Shown here in pieces: positions 8,777 to 16,713 of a stretch of 64,000 nucleotides of DNA; position 1 is the first letter of the stretch; each line of letters begins with the position of its first letter. The notes beneath the pieces were generated by a model. It worked only from the letters and a program-made list of their open reading frames with translations. It was not told where the DNA came from and searched no databases. Origin of the DNA: Bin87 sp963668585. GTDB lineage: Bacteria > Chloroflexota > Dehalococcoidia > Lucifugimonadales > UBA3495. The stretch covers positions 992,001 through 1,056,000 of the forward strand of contig OY764869.1 in NCBI GenBank assembly GCA_963668585.1. Direction: 5' to 3'. A program made the position numbers and the translations under genes.

Positions 8777-10117
8777 ATGTTGACGGACCACCACGCCGCC
8801 GAACGCGAGTACGTGTTGCGGAGCGCCCGCGACTTTGACGTCAAGTTCGTGCGCCTCTGGTTCACTGATATCCTGGGGAGCCTGAAGGGCTTCGCCATCA
8901 CGGTGGACGACCTGGAGGACGCGCTGGAACTGGGCGTGGGTTTCGACGGAGCGGCCATTGACGGCTACACCACGGACGAGGAGAGCGACCTGCGGGCCTT
9001 CCCCGACCCGACCACCTTCTCGCTGCTGCCCTGGCGCCCCCGTCAGAACGCCGTGGCGCGCATCTTCTGCGACATCCGCACGCCCCGGGGCGAGCCCTTC
9101 ATCGGCGACCCGCGCTATGTGCTGAAGCGCAACCTGGAACGCCTGGCCAGCCTGGGCTACATCTACTACGTCGGGCCCGAGTTGGAATACTTCTACCTGC
9201 GCGACCCGGAGTCCCCCGAGCCGCTGGACAACTACGGATACTACGACCAACTGTCCACAGGCCCCACGGCCGACCTGCGTCGGGATACGGTGCTGAACCT
9301 GGCGGAGATGGGGATTCCGGTGAAGTATTCCCACCATGAGGGGGCGCGCAGCCAGCACGAAATCGACCTGCAATACACCGATGCCCTCACCATGGCCGAC
9401 AACGTGATGACGGCGCGCATGGTCATCAAGGAACTGGCGCAGCAGCAGGGCGTGTACGCATCTTTCATGCCCAAGCCGTTCCGTCAGGAAAACGGCAGCG
9501 GCATGCACACCCACCAGTCGCTGTTCCGGGGCAATGCCAACGCCTTTTACGACACCGACGACGACCTTCACCTGTCGGTGACGGGCAAGCGCTTCATCGC
9601 GGGGTTGCTGCGGCATTCGCCGGAGATAACGCTGGTCACCAATCAGTGGGTGAATTCCTACAAGCGATTGGTGCCCGGTTACGAAGCGCCGGTGCATGTT
9701 TCGTGGACGATGTCGAACCGCCTGGACCTGATCAGGGTGCCGTCATACAAAACGGGTTACGATACGTCGCTGCGGGTGGAGCACCGCGCGCCGGACCCGG
9801 CGTGCAATCCCTACCTGGCGTTCAGCGTGCTGCTGGCGGCGGGTCTGAAGGGGATTGAGGAGGAGTATCCGCTGCCGTCGCCGGTCACCTCCGACGTTTC
9901 GCGGATGCCGGCGGAAGAGCGCGCCGCTCGCGGGATCAACAGGCTGCCCACCAACCTGGGCGAAGCCATCGGGCTGGCGGAAGAAAGCGCGCTATTGCGC
10001 GAGACTCTGGGTGATTTCGTGCACGAAACGTTGATTCGCAACAAGAAAAAAGAATGGAATGATTATAGTTCAGCCGTAACTGATTACGAGATATCGCGTT
10101 ACCTGCCGCTTTTATGA
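8777..10117 (+). CDS. glnA: glutamine synthetase type I
   Basis: A 446-residue GSI dodecamer subunit that makes glutamine from glutamate, ammonium and ATP. Seen: FDGAAIDG, metal/glutamate ligands in GPELEYFYL and HHEGARSQHEIDL, the ATP-site KPFRQENGSGMHTHQS, and NSYKRLVPGYEAPV followed by SNRLDLIRVP (canonical NRSALIRVP). The length and short C-terminus fit the GSI-alpha form, which lacks the adenylylation loop, so control is probably transcriptional or by feedback. ATG 8777 has AGGAG at 8765-8769; a TTG three bases upstream is also in frame. It completes the ammonium uptake and assimilation block. Confidence 0.93.
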   Translation: MLTDHHAAEREYVLRSARDFDVKFVRLWFTDILGSLKGFAITVDDLEDALELGVGFDGAAIDGYTTDEESDLRAFPDPTTFSLLPWRPRQNAVARIFCDIRTPRGEPFIGDPRYVLKRNLERLASLGYIYYVGPELEYFYLRDPESPEPLDNYGYYDQLSTGPTADLRRDTVLNLAEMGIPVKYSHHEGARSQHEIDLQYTDALTMADNVMTARMVIKELAQQQGVYASFMPKPFRQENGSGMHTHQSLFRGNANAFYDTDDDLHLSVTGKRFIAGLLRHSPEITLVTNQWVNSYKRLVPGYEAPVHVSWTMSNRLDLIRVPSYKTGYDTSLRVEHRAPDPACNPYLAFSVLLAAGLKGIEEEYPLPSPVTSDVSRMPAEERAARGINRLPTNLGEAIGLAEESALLRETLGDFVHETLIRNKKKEWNDYSSAVTDYEISRYLPLL

Positions 10118-10157
10118 GGATATAGTTTCACCACAACCGAATAACGTGTGAGGAGAA

Positions 10158-10967
10158 ATGCAATTTTCAGGGAAACTGGTCATCATCGCCGCTCTGGCGG
10201 TTACGGTGCTCCTGATCAGCAACATCATTGCCACCAAGCCGGTGTCGCTGTTTGAGTTGCCGTTCAACTTCATTGGCAGCAACCTGTTCGTGGTATCGGC
10301 CGCGATCATCTGCTTCCCCATCGGTTACATCATCAGCGACATCCTGACCGAGGTGTACGGTTTCAGGGTGGCGCGCGGCGTCATCTGGCTGGGGTTCGTG
10401 TGCAACCTGCTGATGGTGCTGCTGTTCTGGGCCGGGGATTTGATTCCTGGCGCGGTGTTCTGGTCGATGGACCCGGTTGTCATCACCGACGATGCCGGCA
10501 ATGTGGTCGCGAACCTGCCCAGCGAACACGCTTACGAGGCAATCCTGGGAGCGACCGGCTGGATTCTTTTGGGTTCCTTTGTGGCATACATCGTTGGCGA
10601 ATTCACCAACGCCGCGGTGATGGTGGTGCTGAAAAACCGCACCCAGGGCCGTATGCTGTGGCTGCGCACCATATCCTCCACGGTGGTGGGCCAGGGCATC
10701 GACTCGCTGCTGTTTTTCACCATCGCGTTCGGTTTTTCGGGATTGTGGATCGGCCCGGACGGATCATGGTCGCCGGTGTTCAACGCCGCGGTGTGCGCCT
10801 GGATCGCGAAGTCGGTGTACGAGATAATCGCCACGCCGCTGACCTACCTGGTGGTGGGCTGGCTGAAGCGCACCGAAGGCATGGACGTGTACGATGCGCC
10901 CAGGTCGCTGAATCCCTTCGGCGTGTTCGGGGACGCTCCGGCCGGCGCGTCAGCCAACCGCGCCTGA
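10158..10967 (+). CDS. yhhQ: queuosine precursor transporter (YhhQ/QPTR family)
   Basis: A 269-residue vitamin-uptake-like membrane protein with about six helices. The N-terminal pattern LLISNIIATKPVSLF, the segment FPIGYIISDILTEVYGFRVAR, and the conserved charged intramembrane stretch WLRTISSTVVGQGIDSLLFF identify the YhhQ family, which imports preQ0/preQ1 for queuosine tRNA modification. ATG 10158 follows TGAGGAG. It sits 40 bases after glnA and may be co-transcribed. No other queuosine gene is in the window. Confidence 0.87.
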   Translation: MQFSGKLVIIAALAVTVLLISNIIATKPVSLFELPFNFIGSNLFVVSAAIICFPIGYIISDILTEVYGFRVARGVIWLGFVCNLLMVLLFWAGDLIPGAVFWSMDPVVITDDAGNVVANLPSEHAYEAILGATGWILLGSFVAYIVGEFTNAAVMVVLKNRTQGRMLWLRTISSTVVGQGIDSLLFFTIAFGFSGLWIGPDGSWSPVFNAAVCAWIAKSVYEIIATPLTYLVVGWLKRTEGMDVYDAPRSLNPFGVFGDAPAGASANRA

Positions 10968-10980
10968 TCTATGTCGGGGG

Positions 10981-11205
10981 ATGATGGCAGAGCCTGAACC
11001 GGACCACCACCACCACGAGCACGGACACGACCACGACCATCGCCACGACCACGGGGGGCCGGACAGCCCGCTGTCGGCCATCCGCAATTTGCGAGGGACG
11101 GGTCTCCCGTGGCGCCAGGTGCTTGCCATCGCGGCGTCCAATTGGCGACGCAAAATAATCATGAGGCGCGGATGCTGCGGCCACCCGGGGCAGCCGGGGT
11201 GTTGA
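10981..11205 (+). CDS. small His-rich protein with C-terminal Cys motif
   Basis: A 74-residue protein in three parts: an N-terminus of about 25 residues that is mostly His, Asp and Glu (a metal-binding composition), a basic amphipathic middle (AIRNLRGTGLPWRQVLAIAASNWRRK), and the tail RRGCCGHPGQPGC. I recall unannotated small proteins with a similar LRNLR...RRxCCGxxGQPGC end in Chloroflexota and believe this one is genuine, but I know no function. It starts 13 bases after yhhQ behind a GGGGG site, so it is probably in that operon. Zinc, nickel or copper binding is a reasonable guess. Confidence 0.6.
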   Translation: MMAEPEPDHHHHEHGHDHDHRHDHGGPDSPLSAIRNLRGTGLPWRQVLAIAASNWRRKIIMRRGCCGHPGQPGC

Positions 11206-11243
11206 CGGCGCTAGGTGTCGCCGGCGTGTCCGGCGAACGTGGA

Positions 11244-11456
11244 CTACAGCAAATCGTGGAACTGCGGTACGGTGAGGCCGGCCCTGACAACCAAACCGCC
11301 CATCGTGTACCCGTTGATGGGGTTGTTACGGGGGATGACCAGATCTAACGTGCCGTTGGTCATGATGACGTGTTTGCCTTCGCGTTCAACCCAGAATCCT
11401 ATTTTTACAAACGCGCGAATGGCGCGTTGGTGGTTCACTCCGGGGCAGTTCGGCAC
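11244..11456 (-). CDS. hicA: HicA-family toxin
   Basis: A 70-residue HicA/YcfA-type dsRBD-like mRNA interferase. Seen: the N-terminal helix (RAIRAFVKIGFWVEREGKH), the likely catalytic His in GKHVIM, and the strand-helix end LVIPRN...GLVVRAGLTVPQFHDLL. The GTG start follows the hicB stop with no gap, so the toxin is translated by coupling to its antitoxin. Here the antitoxin gene comes first, the opposite of the classical E. coli hicAB order. Confidence 0.83.
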   Translation of the reverse strand: MPNCPGVNHQRAIRAFVKIGFWVEREGKHVIMTNGTLDLVIPRNNPINGYTMGGLVVRAGLTVPQFHDLL

Positions 11457-11711
11457 CTAAACAGCCACCGTCAGGTCAATCTCCACCTCGTGCCACTCGA
11501 CGTGGCATCCCTCAGAATCCCCTGCCTCTATCAATTCCTTTTTGCGGTCGGCGGCTTTTTCCGCAAGGTAGTCCAAGTATTCGGCGATCGCGGCTCGTAT
11601 GTTGTCCACTGCTTCGTCTCGGGTGGATCCCTGGGACCAGCAGGCTGGCAGGGCGGGACAATGCGCAGCGTAACCCTCTTCTGATTTGATGAGCATCACC
11701 TCGTAACGCAT
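11457..11711 (-). CDS. hicB: HicB-family antitoxin
   Basis: An 84-residue HicB antitoxin with the partial RNase-H-like fold: MRYEVMLIKSEEGYAAHCPALPACWSQGSTRDEAVDNIRAAIAEYLD pattern, given here in outline by EGYAAHCPALPACWSQG and DEAVDNIRAAI. The extra C-terminal part is acidic and ends in a beta strand (VEIDLTVAV). The start at 11711 has a GGAGG site; the frame is open 14 codons further upstream but that part lacks a ribosome site. It forms an operon with hicA and is predicted to neutralise it. Confidence 0.83.
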   Translation of the reverse strand: MRYEVMLIKSEEGYAAHCPALPACWSQGSTRDEAVDNIRAAIAEYLDYLAEKAADRKKELIEAGDSEGCHVEWHEVEIDLTVAV

Positions 11712-11862
11712 AAATCCTCCCATTACGGAACTGTTTCCTGCCCGGCGAGGCACGATCCAACTCTAGCATAACTCTCAACAACGTGAAAAAGAATTCACCC
11801 TCAGGCGGTATGTTACGATTGGCCTACACTTCCGCAGCCATCGAACCGAAGGAGAAGCCCTG

Positions 11863-12570
11863 ATGCAAGCCGAACAGCGACGAGTAGCCGACGAGGGCCT
11901 CCACTACCTGGCGATTTTACCCGACGATTACGACCCGGAGGCCAGGTACCCGTTGGTGGTTATGCTGCACGGCTTCGGCGCGAATATGCAGGACCTGGCG
12001 GGTCTGGCACCGTCCATCAATCGCAAGGGCTACGTGTACGTGTGCCCCAACGCGCCGATACCGTTCGAACTGGCGCCCGGCATGATCGGCTACGGTTGGC
12101 ATCCGCCGCGCGGCCAGGCGACCGAGGAGCATTACGAACAGTCGGAGAACCTGCTGGCGGACTTTTTCGCGCAGGCGCTGGGAGAGTTTCGGGCGCAGGA
12201 TGGCCGCGCCGTGCTGCTGGGTTTCTCCCAGGGCGGCGGGATGACGTACCGCATGGGTCTGCAAAGGCCGGAACAGTTCGCGGCGCTGGTGGCCCTCAGC
12301 GCGTCGCTGCCGGACCCGGAGGTGCTGCGGCCCCGGCTGCCCGACCACCGCGAGCAGCCGGTTTTCGTGGCCCACGGGCTGCATGACCAGATGGTCTCCA
12401 TGGACAGCGCGCGCCGCACCCGCGAGTTTCTGGACGCGGAGAACTACAATCTGTCATACCATGAATACAGCATGGGGCACGAAATCCCGGTGGAAGTGCT
12501 GCGGGACATGGTGCCGTGGGTGGAGGCCATCCTGCCGCCGCTGGTGGAAGAAACCGACCGCATCTACTGA
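11863..12570 (+). CDS. alpha/beta-hydrolase, YpfH/phospholipase-carboxylesterase family
   Basis: A 235-residue soluble serine esterase. Seen: LVVMLHGFGAN (oxyanion hole), nucleophile elbow GFSQGG near residues 124-129, an Asp in FVAHGLHDQMVS and the terminal His in YSMGHEIP, a complete triad. It resembles YpfH and type-2 carboxylesterases acting on short acyl esters. The start ATG follows GAAGGAGAAG. It is divergent from hicBA, and the GxxExxY element begins nine bases after its stop. Confidence 0.85.
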   Translation: MQAEQRRVADEGLHYLAILPDDYDPEARYPLVVMLHGFGANMQDLAGLAPSINRKGYVYVCPNAPIPFELAPGMIGYGWHPPRGQATEEHYEQSENLLADFFAQALGEFRAQDGRAVLLGFSQGGGMTYRMGLQRPEQFAALVALSASLPDPEVLRPRLPDHREQPVFVAHGLHDQMVSMDSARRTREFLDAENYNLSYHEYSMGHEIPVEVLRDMVPWVEAILPPLVEETDRIY

Positions 12571-12579
12571 TCACGAGAA

Positions 12580-13050
12580 TTGACAGGGATATACAGGATA
12601 CACAGGATTAGATGCTGCACTCAGACCTTACTCGTACGATAATCGGTTGCGCGTTCGAGGTACAGAATGAACTGGGAAGCGGCTTTCTGGAATCTGTGTA
12701 GGAGAAGGCGATGGTGATTGCTCTTACTGACAGCGGCATCCGGGTACAGCAGCAAACGCCCATAAGCGTGAACTTTCGTGGCCGCTCCGTGGGCGATTTT
12801 TACGCCGATTTGTTCGTCGAAGGAAAAGTGGTCGTGGAACTCAAGGCAGTAGCCTCCCTCATCCCACAACATCAGGCTCAGTTGATCAACTACCTGAAAG
12901 CCACTGGAATCCAGATCGGGCTGCTCATCAACTTTGGCAACCCGAAGCTTGAGTACAGACGACTCACGTCCAGGTAAATCATTACCCTGCCATGCCGGTG
13001 GAACTCTCAGCGTTGCGCGATTATCCTGTACATCCTGTCTATCCCTGTAA
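12580..13050. mobile_element. GxxExxY cassette with imperfect terminal inverted repeats
   Basis: The left flank at 12580-12609 (ACAGGGATATACAGGAT core) is inverted at 13023-13050 (ATCCTGTCTATCCCTGT core) with only a few mismatches over about 28 bp. The 471-bp unit encloses one GxxExxY gene and no transposase. Repeats of this ACAGGAT type accompany GxxExxY genes in many bacteria, suggesting non-autonomous spread, although the mechanism is not known to me. Confidence 0.6.
12612..12977 (+). pseudogene. GxxExxY family gene with an in-frame TAG
   Basis: One continuous frame of 121 codons reads as a GxxExxY protein (TIIGCAFEVQNELGSGFLESV, then EKAMVIALTDSGIRVQQQTPI, VVELKAV, QLINYLKATGIQIGLLINFG) but is broken by TAG at 12699-12701. 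The TAG takes the place of the Tyr in the motif that names the family (G-F-L-E-S-V-stop), and TAT or TAC to TAG is a single change. An ATG at 12711 could restart translation of the C-terminal 88 residues, which keep the nuclease-like VVELKAV core. The family resembles PD-(D/E)XK enzymes; its role is unknown. Confidence 0.8.
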
Positions 13051-13095
13051 AATAATATGATGCATGTGACTTTCCTGTTTGGAGGTATTGAGGTT

Positions 13096-14019
13096 ATGAA
13101 AGCTACCACCCAGTTGCGCCAGATGCTGGCTTCGGACAAGATGGTCGTTGCTCCGTTCGTGCTGAATGCGCTGCACGCCCGCATCGCCGAGGATGTGGGA
13201 CACCAGGCCGTGTACATGACCGGCGCCGGCACCGCCGCTGAAAAGGGATTCCCCGACGTTGGCCTGCTCACCATGACCGAAATGGTCGCCAACGCCAGGT
13301 ACATCGCCGACGCCGTCAACATCCCCGTGATCTGCGACGCCGATACCGGCTACGGCAACCCGCTCAACGTGCGACGCACCGTGCGCGAATACGAGGCCGC
13401 CGGCGTCGCCGCGATCCACCTGGAAGACCAGGTATTCCCCAAGAAGTGCGGCTTTTTCGCCGGCAAGCAGGTTGTCCCCGTTGAGGAACACGTCCAGAAG
13501 ATTCGCGCCGCCCTTGACGCTCGCACGGATCCGGATTTCGTAATCATCGCCCGCTGCGATGCCTATGCCGTCACGGGCTGGGAGGATACCATGGCCCGGT
13601 GCCGCGCCTACACCGACGCCGGCGCTGACCTGGTGTTCGTGGACGGCATCAAGTCCCAGGACGACATCCAGCGCTACGCCCGCGACCTGCCCGACGTGGG
13701 CCGGATGTACAACGGCGACCTGGCCACCACGCAGACCATGGACGCGCTGGGCTACAAGGTGATGATCTGCGGCAGCACCATCTGGCTGATCTACAAGCAG
13801 CTTCGCGCGGCCTACGAGGAACTGATCAACGACGGCATGGTGGACCCCGACCGCTACGGCACCCGCTGGGACGTGGCCTCGGTGCTGGGCCTGGACGACA
13901 TCTACGAACTGGAAAAGAAGTACGGCGTGCAGGACGTCGGCACCGACGTGGCCTCGCTGGCCGCCGCGCAGGCCGAGCAGATGGCCGCCGACGCCGCGCT
14001 GGTTCCGGCGGACGACTGA
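13096..14019 (+). CDS. isocitrate lyase/PEP mutase superfamily enzyme
   Basis: A 307-residue member of the ICL/PEPM superfamily (2-methylisocitrate lyase, dimethylmalate lyase, oxaloacetate hydrolase, CPEP mutase branch). Seen: VYMTGAGTAA, metal ligand DADTGYGN, the HLEDQ strand, the catalytic loop PKKCGFFAGKQVV with the KKCG motif, and ARCDAYAV. The Cys in KKCG supports a C-C lyase rather than a pure mutase; the residue after KKCG is Phe instead of the usual His. The ATG at 13096 follows GGAGG and GAGG. Exact substrate cannot be read. The gene stands alone, downstream of the GxxExxY cassette. Confidence 0.85.
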   Translation: MKATTQLRQMLASDKMVVAPFVLNALHARIAEDVGHQAVYMTGAGTAAEKGFPDVGLLTMTEMVANARYIADAVNIPVICDADTGYGNPLNVRRTVREYEAAGVAAIHLEDQVFPKKCGFFAGKQVVPVEEHVQKIRAALDARTDPDFVIIARCDAYAVTGWEDTMARCRAYTDAGADLVFVDGIKSQDDIQRYARDLPDVGRMYNGDLATTQTMDALGYKVMICGSTIWLIYKQLRAAYEELINDGMVDPDRYGTRWDVASVLGLDDIYELEKKYGVQDVGTDVASLAAAQAEQMAADAALVPADD

Positions 14020-14072
14020 TCTGGCGGACGACTGATCTGGCGGACGATTGATTCCCCGGGCGACTGATTCCC
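14008..14072. repeat. degenerate 16-bp tandem repeat
   Basis: About four units related to GGCGGACGACTGATCT run from the last codons of the lyase gene into the gap before the next gene. The first unit supplies the lyase stop codon, and later units repeat that same TGA context. It looks like slippage duplication of the gene end. Confidence 0.7.
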
Positions 14073-14083
14073 GAGATGATGCC

Positions 14084-14470
14084 ATGAGCGACCGATACCG
14101 ACTGCTCTACGACGGCGCATGCCCCATGTGCAGCCGGGAAGTGCTGGCGCTACACCGGCGAAATCCGGATGCCATCGAGGCTGTGGACATAATGACGGAG
14201 GATTTTGACTCTGCCGCCTATGGCCTGGACACTTCGCAGGTGCGCGCCGCACTGTACGGCATCAGGCCGGACGGCAGCGTCACGGTGGGCATGGCCAGCC
14301 TCCGCGAGGCCTACCGCCTGGCCGGCCGCGGCTGGATGCTCGGCTGGACGGGATGGTGGCCGGCGCGTCCGGCGTCCGACCAATTCTATCGCTGGTTTGC
14401 CCGCAACCGGATGCGCATCAGCCGGATGCTGGGCCGGGCTGACGACTGCGGTGACCGGTGCGAGGTTTAG
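14084..14470 (+). CDS. DCC-family thiol-disulfide oxidoreductase (DUF393)
   Basis: A 128-residue protein starting RYRLLYDGACPMCSREV, which holds the DxxCxxC signature of the DUF393/DCC family at residues 10-16. The remainder has the usual amphipathic helices and a conserved WMLGW segment. These proteins are thought to be thioredoxin-fold oxidoreductases, but their partners are unknown. ATG 14084 was chosen because the motif lies near the N-terminus in the family; no strong ribosome site precedes it. EamA follows 48 bases downstream. Confidence 0.82.
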   Translation: MSDRYRLLYDGACPMCSREVLALHRRNPDAIEAVDIMTEDFDSAAYGLDTSQVRAALYGIRPDGSVTVGMASLREAYRLAGRGWMLGWTGWWPARPASDQFYRWFARNRMRISRMLGRADDCGDRCEV

Positions 14471-14518
14471 TCTGACGCAGTCGGTTGAACGGACCATCAG
14501 CAGGCGGACCCTGGCGTA

Positions 14519-15487
14519 ATGTGGGCATTACTTGCGCTGGGCAGTTCGCTGGCTTTCTGCTTCGTCAGCGTTTGCGACAAGCGTCTGCTATCGTTTCATT
14601 TTCAGGGCGTCCCGCCGCTGTGCCTGTGGTGCGGCCTCTGCGGGATGATCTACGGCACCGTGGTTCTGCTGCTGGTGGGGATTCCGGAGGGGCTGTCCTG
14701 GCAGGTAACGCTTTCGCCGGTGGCGGCCGGGCTGTTGATGGGTTTTTCGGTGGCGCTGCTGTTTCGCGGGTTGCGGCTCATGGAAGCCTCCCGCGCCGTG
14801 GCCATCGCCCAGACGAATCCGATCTACGTGGCCGTCCTGGCGCTGTTCTTCCTGGACGAGCATATTTCGCTGGCGCAGTGGGGAGGCATCGGGCTGGTGG
14901 TTGCCGGAGCGGTGATGATTTCAGTGCGGCTGTTCCAGGAGCGGCCATACGGACGGATCGGCCCGGCGATGGGGTTGCCCACCACGGCGGTTTTCGCCCT
15001 GGGCGACCGCTCCGCCATCTACGGCCCGGCGATTCTGCTGCTGAGCGCGATGTGCGCCGCCGGCAGTTTTGTGGTCACCAAGGCGTCGCTGAACGCGGAC
15101 CTGCCCGTGTTAACGGTTTTCGGAATGCAGCAAGCGACGGTGGGTGCGGTTTTCTTCATCGTGGGCCTGGGCGGCGGACCCGGGAGCGCGAGGCGGTTGC
15201 TGGCCGCCGTCAAGCAACCCAGCGTGCTGGCGATGCTGATTACCGGGGAGGCGCTGATGCCCGCGATATCCATCCTGCTGTCGGTGTACGCCTACAGCCT
15301 GGGCCCGGCTTCGCTGGTGGCGGCGGTGCTGGCGACGCGCCCGTTGTTCGTATTTGCGGCGTCAACCATCCTGTCCCGGGTACGGTGGCAGTTGCTGGAC
15401 GAATCGCTCTCGCCGCAGGCGTTGGCGGTGAAAGGAGCGTCAATCGTGATGATTGTCCTGGGGGTTGGTACGCTGAGTTTGGGCTAG
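14519..15487 (+). CDS. EamA/DMT-superfamily transporter
   Basis: A 322-residue integral membrane protein with ten predicted helices in two EamA repeats (the first ends near LVVAGAVMISVRLF, the second near GASIVMIVLGVGTLSLG). Characteristic are EASRAVAIAQTNPIYVAVLALFFL and the C-terminal half-repeat ending LDESLSPQALAVKG. Members export or import small metabolites; the substrate is unknown. It may be transcribed with the DCC gene. Confidence 0.85.
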   Translation: MWALLALGSSLAFCFVSVCDKRLLSFHFQGVPPLCLWCGLCGMIYGTVVLLLVGIPEGLSWQVTLSPVAAGLLMGFSVALLFRGLRLMEASRAVAIAQTNPIYVAVLALFFLDEHISLAQWGGIGLVVAGAVMISVRLFQERPYGRIGPAMGLPTTAVFALGDRSAIYGPAILLLSAMCAAGSFVVTKASLNADLPVLTVFGMQQATVGAVFFIVGLGGGPGSARRLLAAVKQPSVLAMLITGEALMPAISILLSVYAYSLGPASLVAAVLATRPLFVFAASTILSRVRWQLLDESLSPQALAVKGASIVMIVLGVGTLSLG

Positions 15488-15562
15488 TCGTAGGGATATT
15501 TTACGTATATGATGCGTGAACGCGCACAAATAAATAGGTAATCGTCGCTCATTAAACGAATA

Positions 15563-15603
15563 ATGGCAGTTGCATGCCATTGATGGTTGACAATCGGCAA
15601 CTG
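15563..15603. promoter_or_regulatory. inverted repeats upstream of the Lrp-type regulator
   Basis: ATGGCA (15563-15568) is mirrored by TGCCAT (15575-15580), and CAGTTGC (15567-15573) by GCAACTG (15597-15603), in an AT-rich 204-bp gap. Interleaved inverted repeats before an Lrp gene suggest an autoregulatory operator, but no consensus for this protein is known. Confidence 0.4.
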
Positions 15604-15691
15604 AAAGAATATCATCATCCGACAACTATTCGCGTCGGGAATACGGAAACCACAACGTGCCCGGCGGATTTCGTTCGGAGTCAACCAACCA

Positions 15692-16126
15692 ATGGATGAA
15701 CTTGACCTCAAGATTATCGGTATTCTTCAGTCCGACGGGCGCGCATCCAACGCCAAGATCGCCCGCGCCGTCGGCGTCAGCGAGGGTACCGTGCGCCGGC
15801 GACTGCGCCGCCTGATCAAGGACGACATCGTCCATGTGGTGGCAGTCCCGAACCTGGAGAAGATGGGTTACGGCACCACCGCGCTGATCGGGCTGGAAAC
15901 CGGCCCCGGCAAGTCCGATTCGGTCGCCGAGCGCATCGCCGACCTGGACGAAGCCCATTACGTCGTGGTTGCCACCGGCCCCTACGACGTTTTCGTGTGG
16001 ACGGCCCTGGAATCGGCCGAAAGCCTGGGCGATTTCCTGAGGACGCAGATCGGCGTGATTGACGGCGTGCAGAAGACGCAGACTTTCGTCACGCTGTCCA
16101 CCAAAAAACGCTTCACGCGGGTGTAA
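15692..16126 (+). CDS. Lrp/AsnC-family transcriptional regulator
   Basis: A 144-residue regulator. Residues 1-55 form the AsnC helix-turn-helix (LDLKIIGILQSDGRASNAKIARAVGVSEGTVRRRLRRL), and residues 65-140 the RAM ligand-binding domain (LIGLETGPGKSDSVAERIADL, VVVATGPYDVFVWTALES). Such proteins respond to amino acids or related metabolites as octamers. Its target is not obvious; inverted repeats upstream suggest autoregulation. Neighbours are the EamA exporter upstream and the ferredoxin downstream. Confidence 0.88.
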   Translation: MDELDLKIIGILQSDGRASNAKIARAVGVSEGTVRRRLRRLIKDDIVHVVAVPNLEKMGYGTTALIGLETGPGKSDSVAERIADLDEAHYVVVATGPYDVFVWTALESAESLGDFLRTQIGVIDGVQKTQTFVTLSTKKRFTRV

Positions 16127-16181
16127 TTGGAACGGCGCGGGAAGGCAGCGCGACGGCCATCGTTGGCCCGCCGTTTCGCGG

Positions 16182-16209
16182 TTGCATAGATCATCCGTCG
16201 TGCTATAAT
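16182..16209 (+). promoter_or_regulatory. sigma-70-like promoter of the ferredoxin gene
   Basis: TTGCAT at 16182-16187 and TATAAT at 16204-16209 are separated by 16 bp. The -10 is a perfect consensus. Transcription would start near 16216, about 90 bases before the ferredoxin ATG. Confidence 0.6.
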
Positions 16210-16306
16210 TTTGCATCCGTGGAAGATGGCTGACGTACTGGGATTGCCAGCCTGAATCGGGTACATTGCCCGCACCCACACCACTTTAATCGAGGGGAAA
16301 GCCGCT

Positions 16307-16549
16307 ATGACCTATATCATTACCGAGCCATGTGTCGGCGTGAAGGACGCCGCCTGTGTCGATGTCTGCCCGGTAGATTGCATCTACACCACCGACGACG
16401 ACGACATGTACTTCATCAGCCCCGATGAGTGCATCGATTGCGCAGCCTGCGAGCCCGTGTGCCCGGTAACGGCGATCTTCGCCGAGGAAGCGGTCCCGTC
16501 GATGTATGAGGAATACATCAAGATCAATTACGACTACTTCGAAAAGTAG
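16307..16549 (+). CDS. 7Fe/8Fe-type ferredoxin
   Basis: An 80-residue ferredoxin with ITEPCVGVKDAACVDVCPVDCI at the N-terminus and CIDCAACEPVCPVTAI in the centre. The first cluster lacks one Cys of the usual CxxCxxC and resembles the 3Fe-4S site of 7Fe ferredoxins; the second is a complete 4Fe-4S site. The acidic tail (EEYIKINYDYFEK) is typical. It carries electrons in the cytoplasm. GAGGGG precedes ATG, a good promoter lies upstream and a strong hairpin downstream, so it is monocistronic. Confidence 0.92.
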   Translation: MTYIITEPCVGVKDAACVDVCPVDCIYTTDDDDMYFISPDECIDCAACEPVCPVTAIFAEEAVPSMYEEYIKINYDYFEK

Positions 16550-16630
16550 TCCCGCGCCGGCCGTGCGCCGTTCACCGTTCGCGCCTGGCGAGTGGCAGAA
16601 CTCAGTCGCAGCGACAGTCTCACCATCCCT

Positions 16631-16656
16631 CCGCCCGGCTGCGAAGCGCCGGGCGG
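16631..16656 (+). terminator. hairpin after the ferredoxin gene
   Basis: A perfect 9-bp stem (CCGCCCGGC with GCCGGGCGG) and 8-base loop, followed by TAATTTAAT. The stem is strong but the T-tract is short, so this is a probable intrinsic or structure-assisted terminator. Confidence 0.6.
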
Positions 16657-16713
16657 TAATTTAATCACCCCGCGCCCGCCAATTGATCTTTCCGACACCT
16701 GGATCGTACCGCA

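Noticed and set aside
12699..12701. TAG as a pyrrolysine codon
   Set aside because: The codon stands for Tyr in a motif, no pylT/pylS context is present, and a single-base nonsense change explains it.
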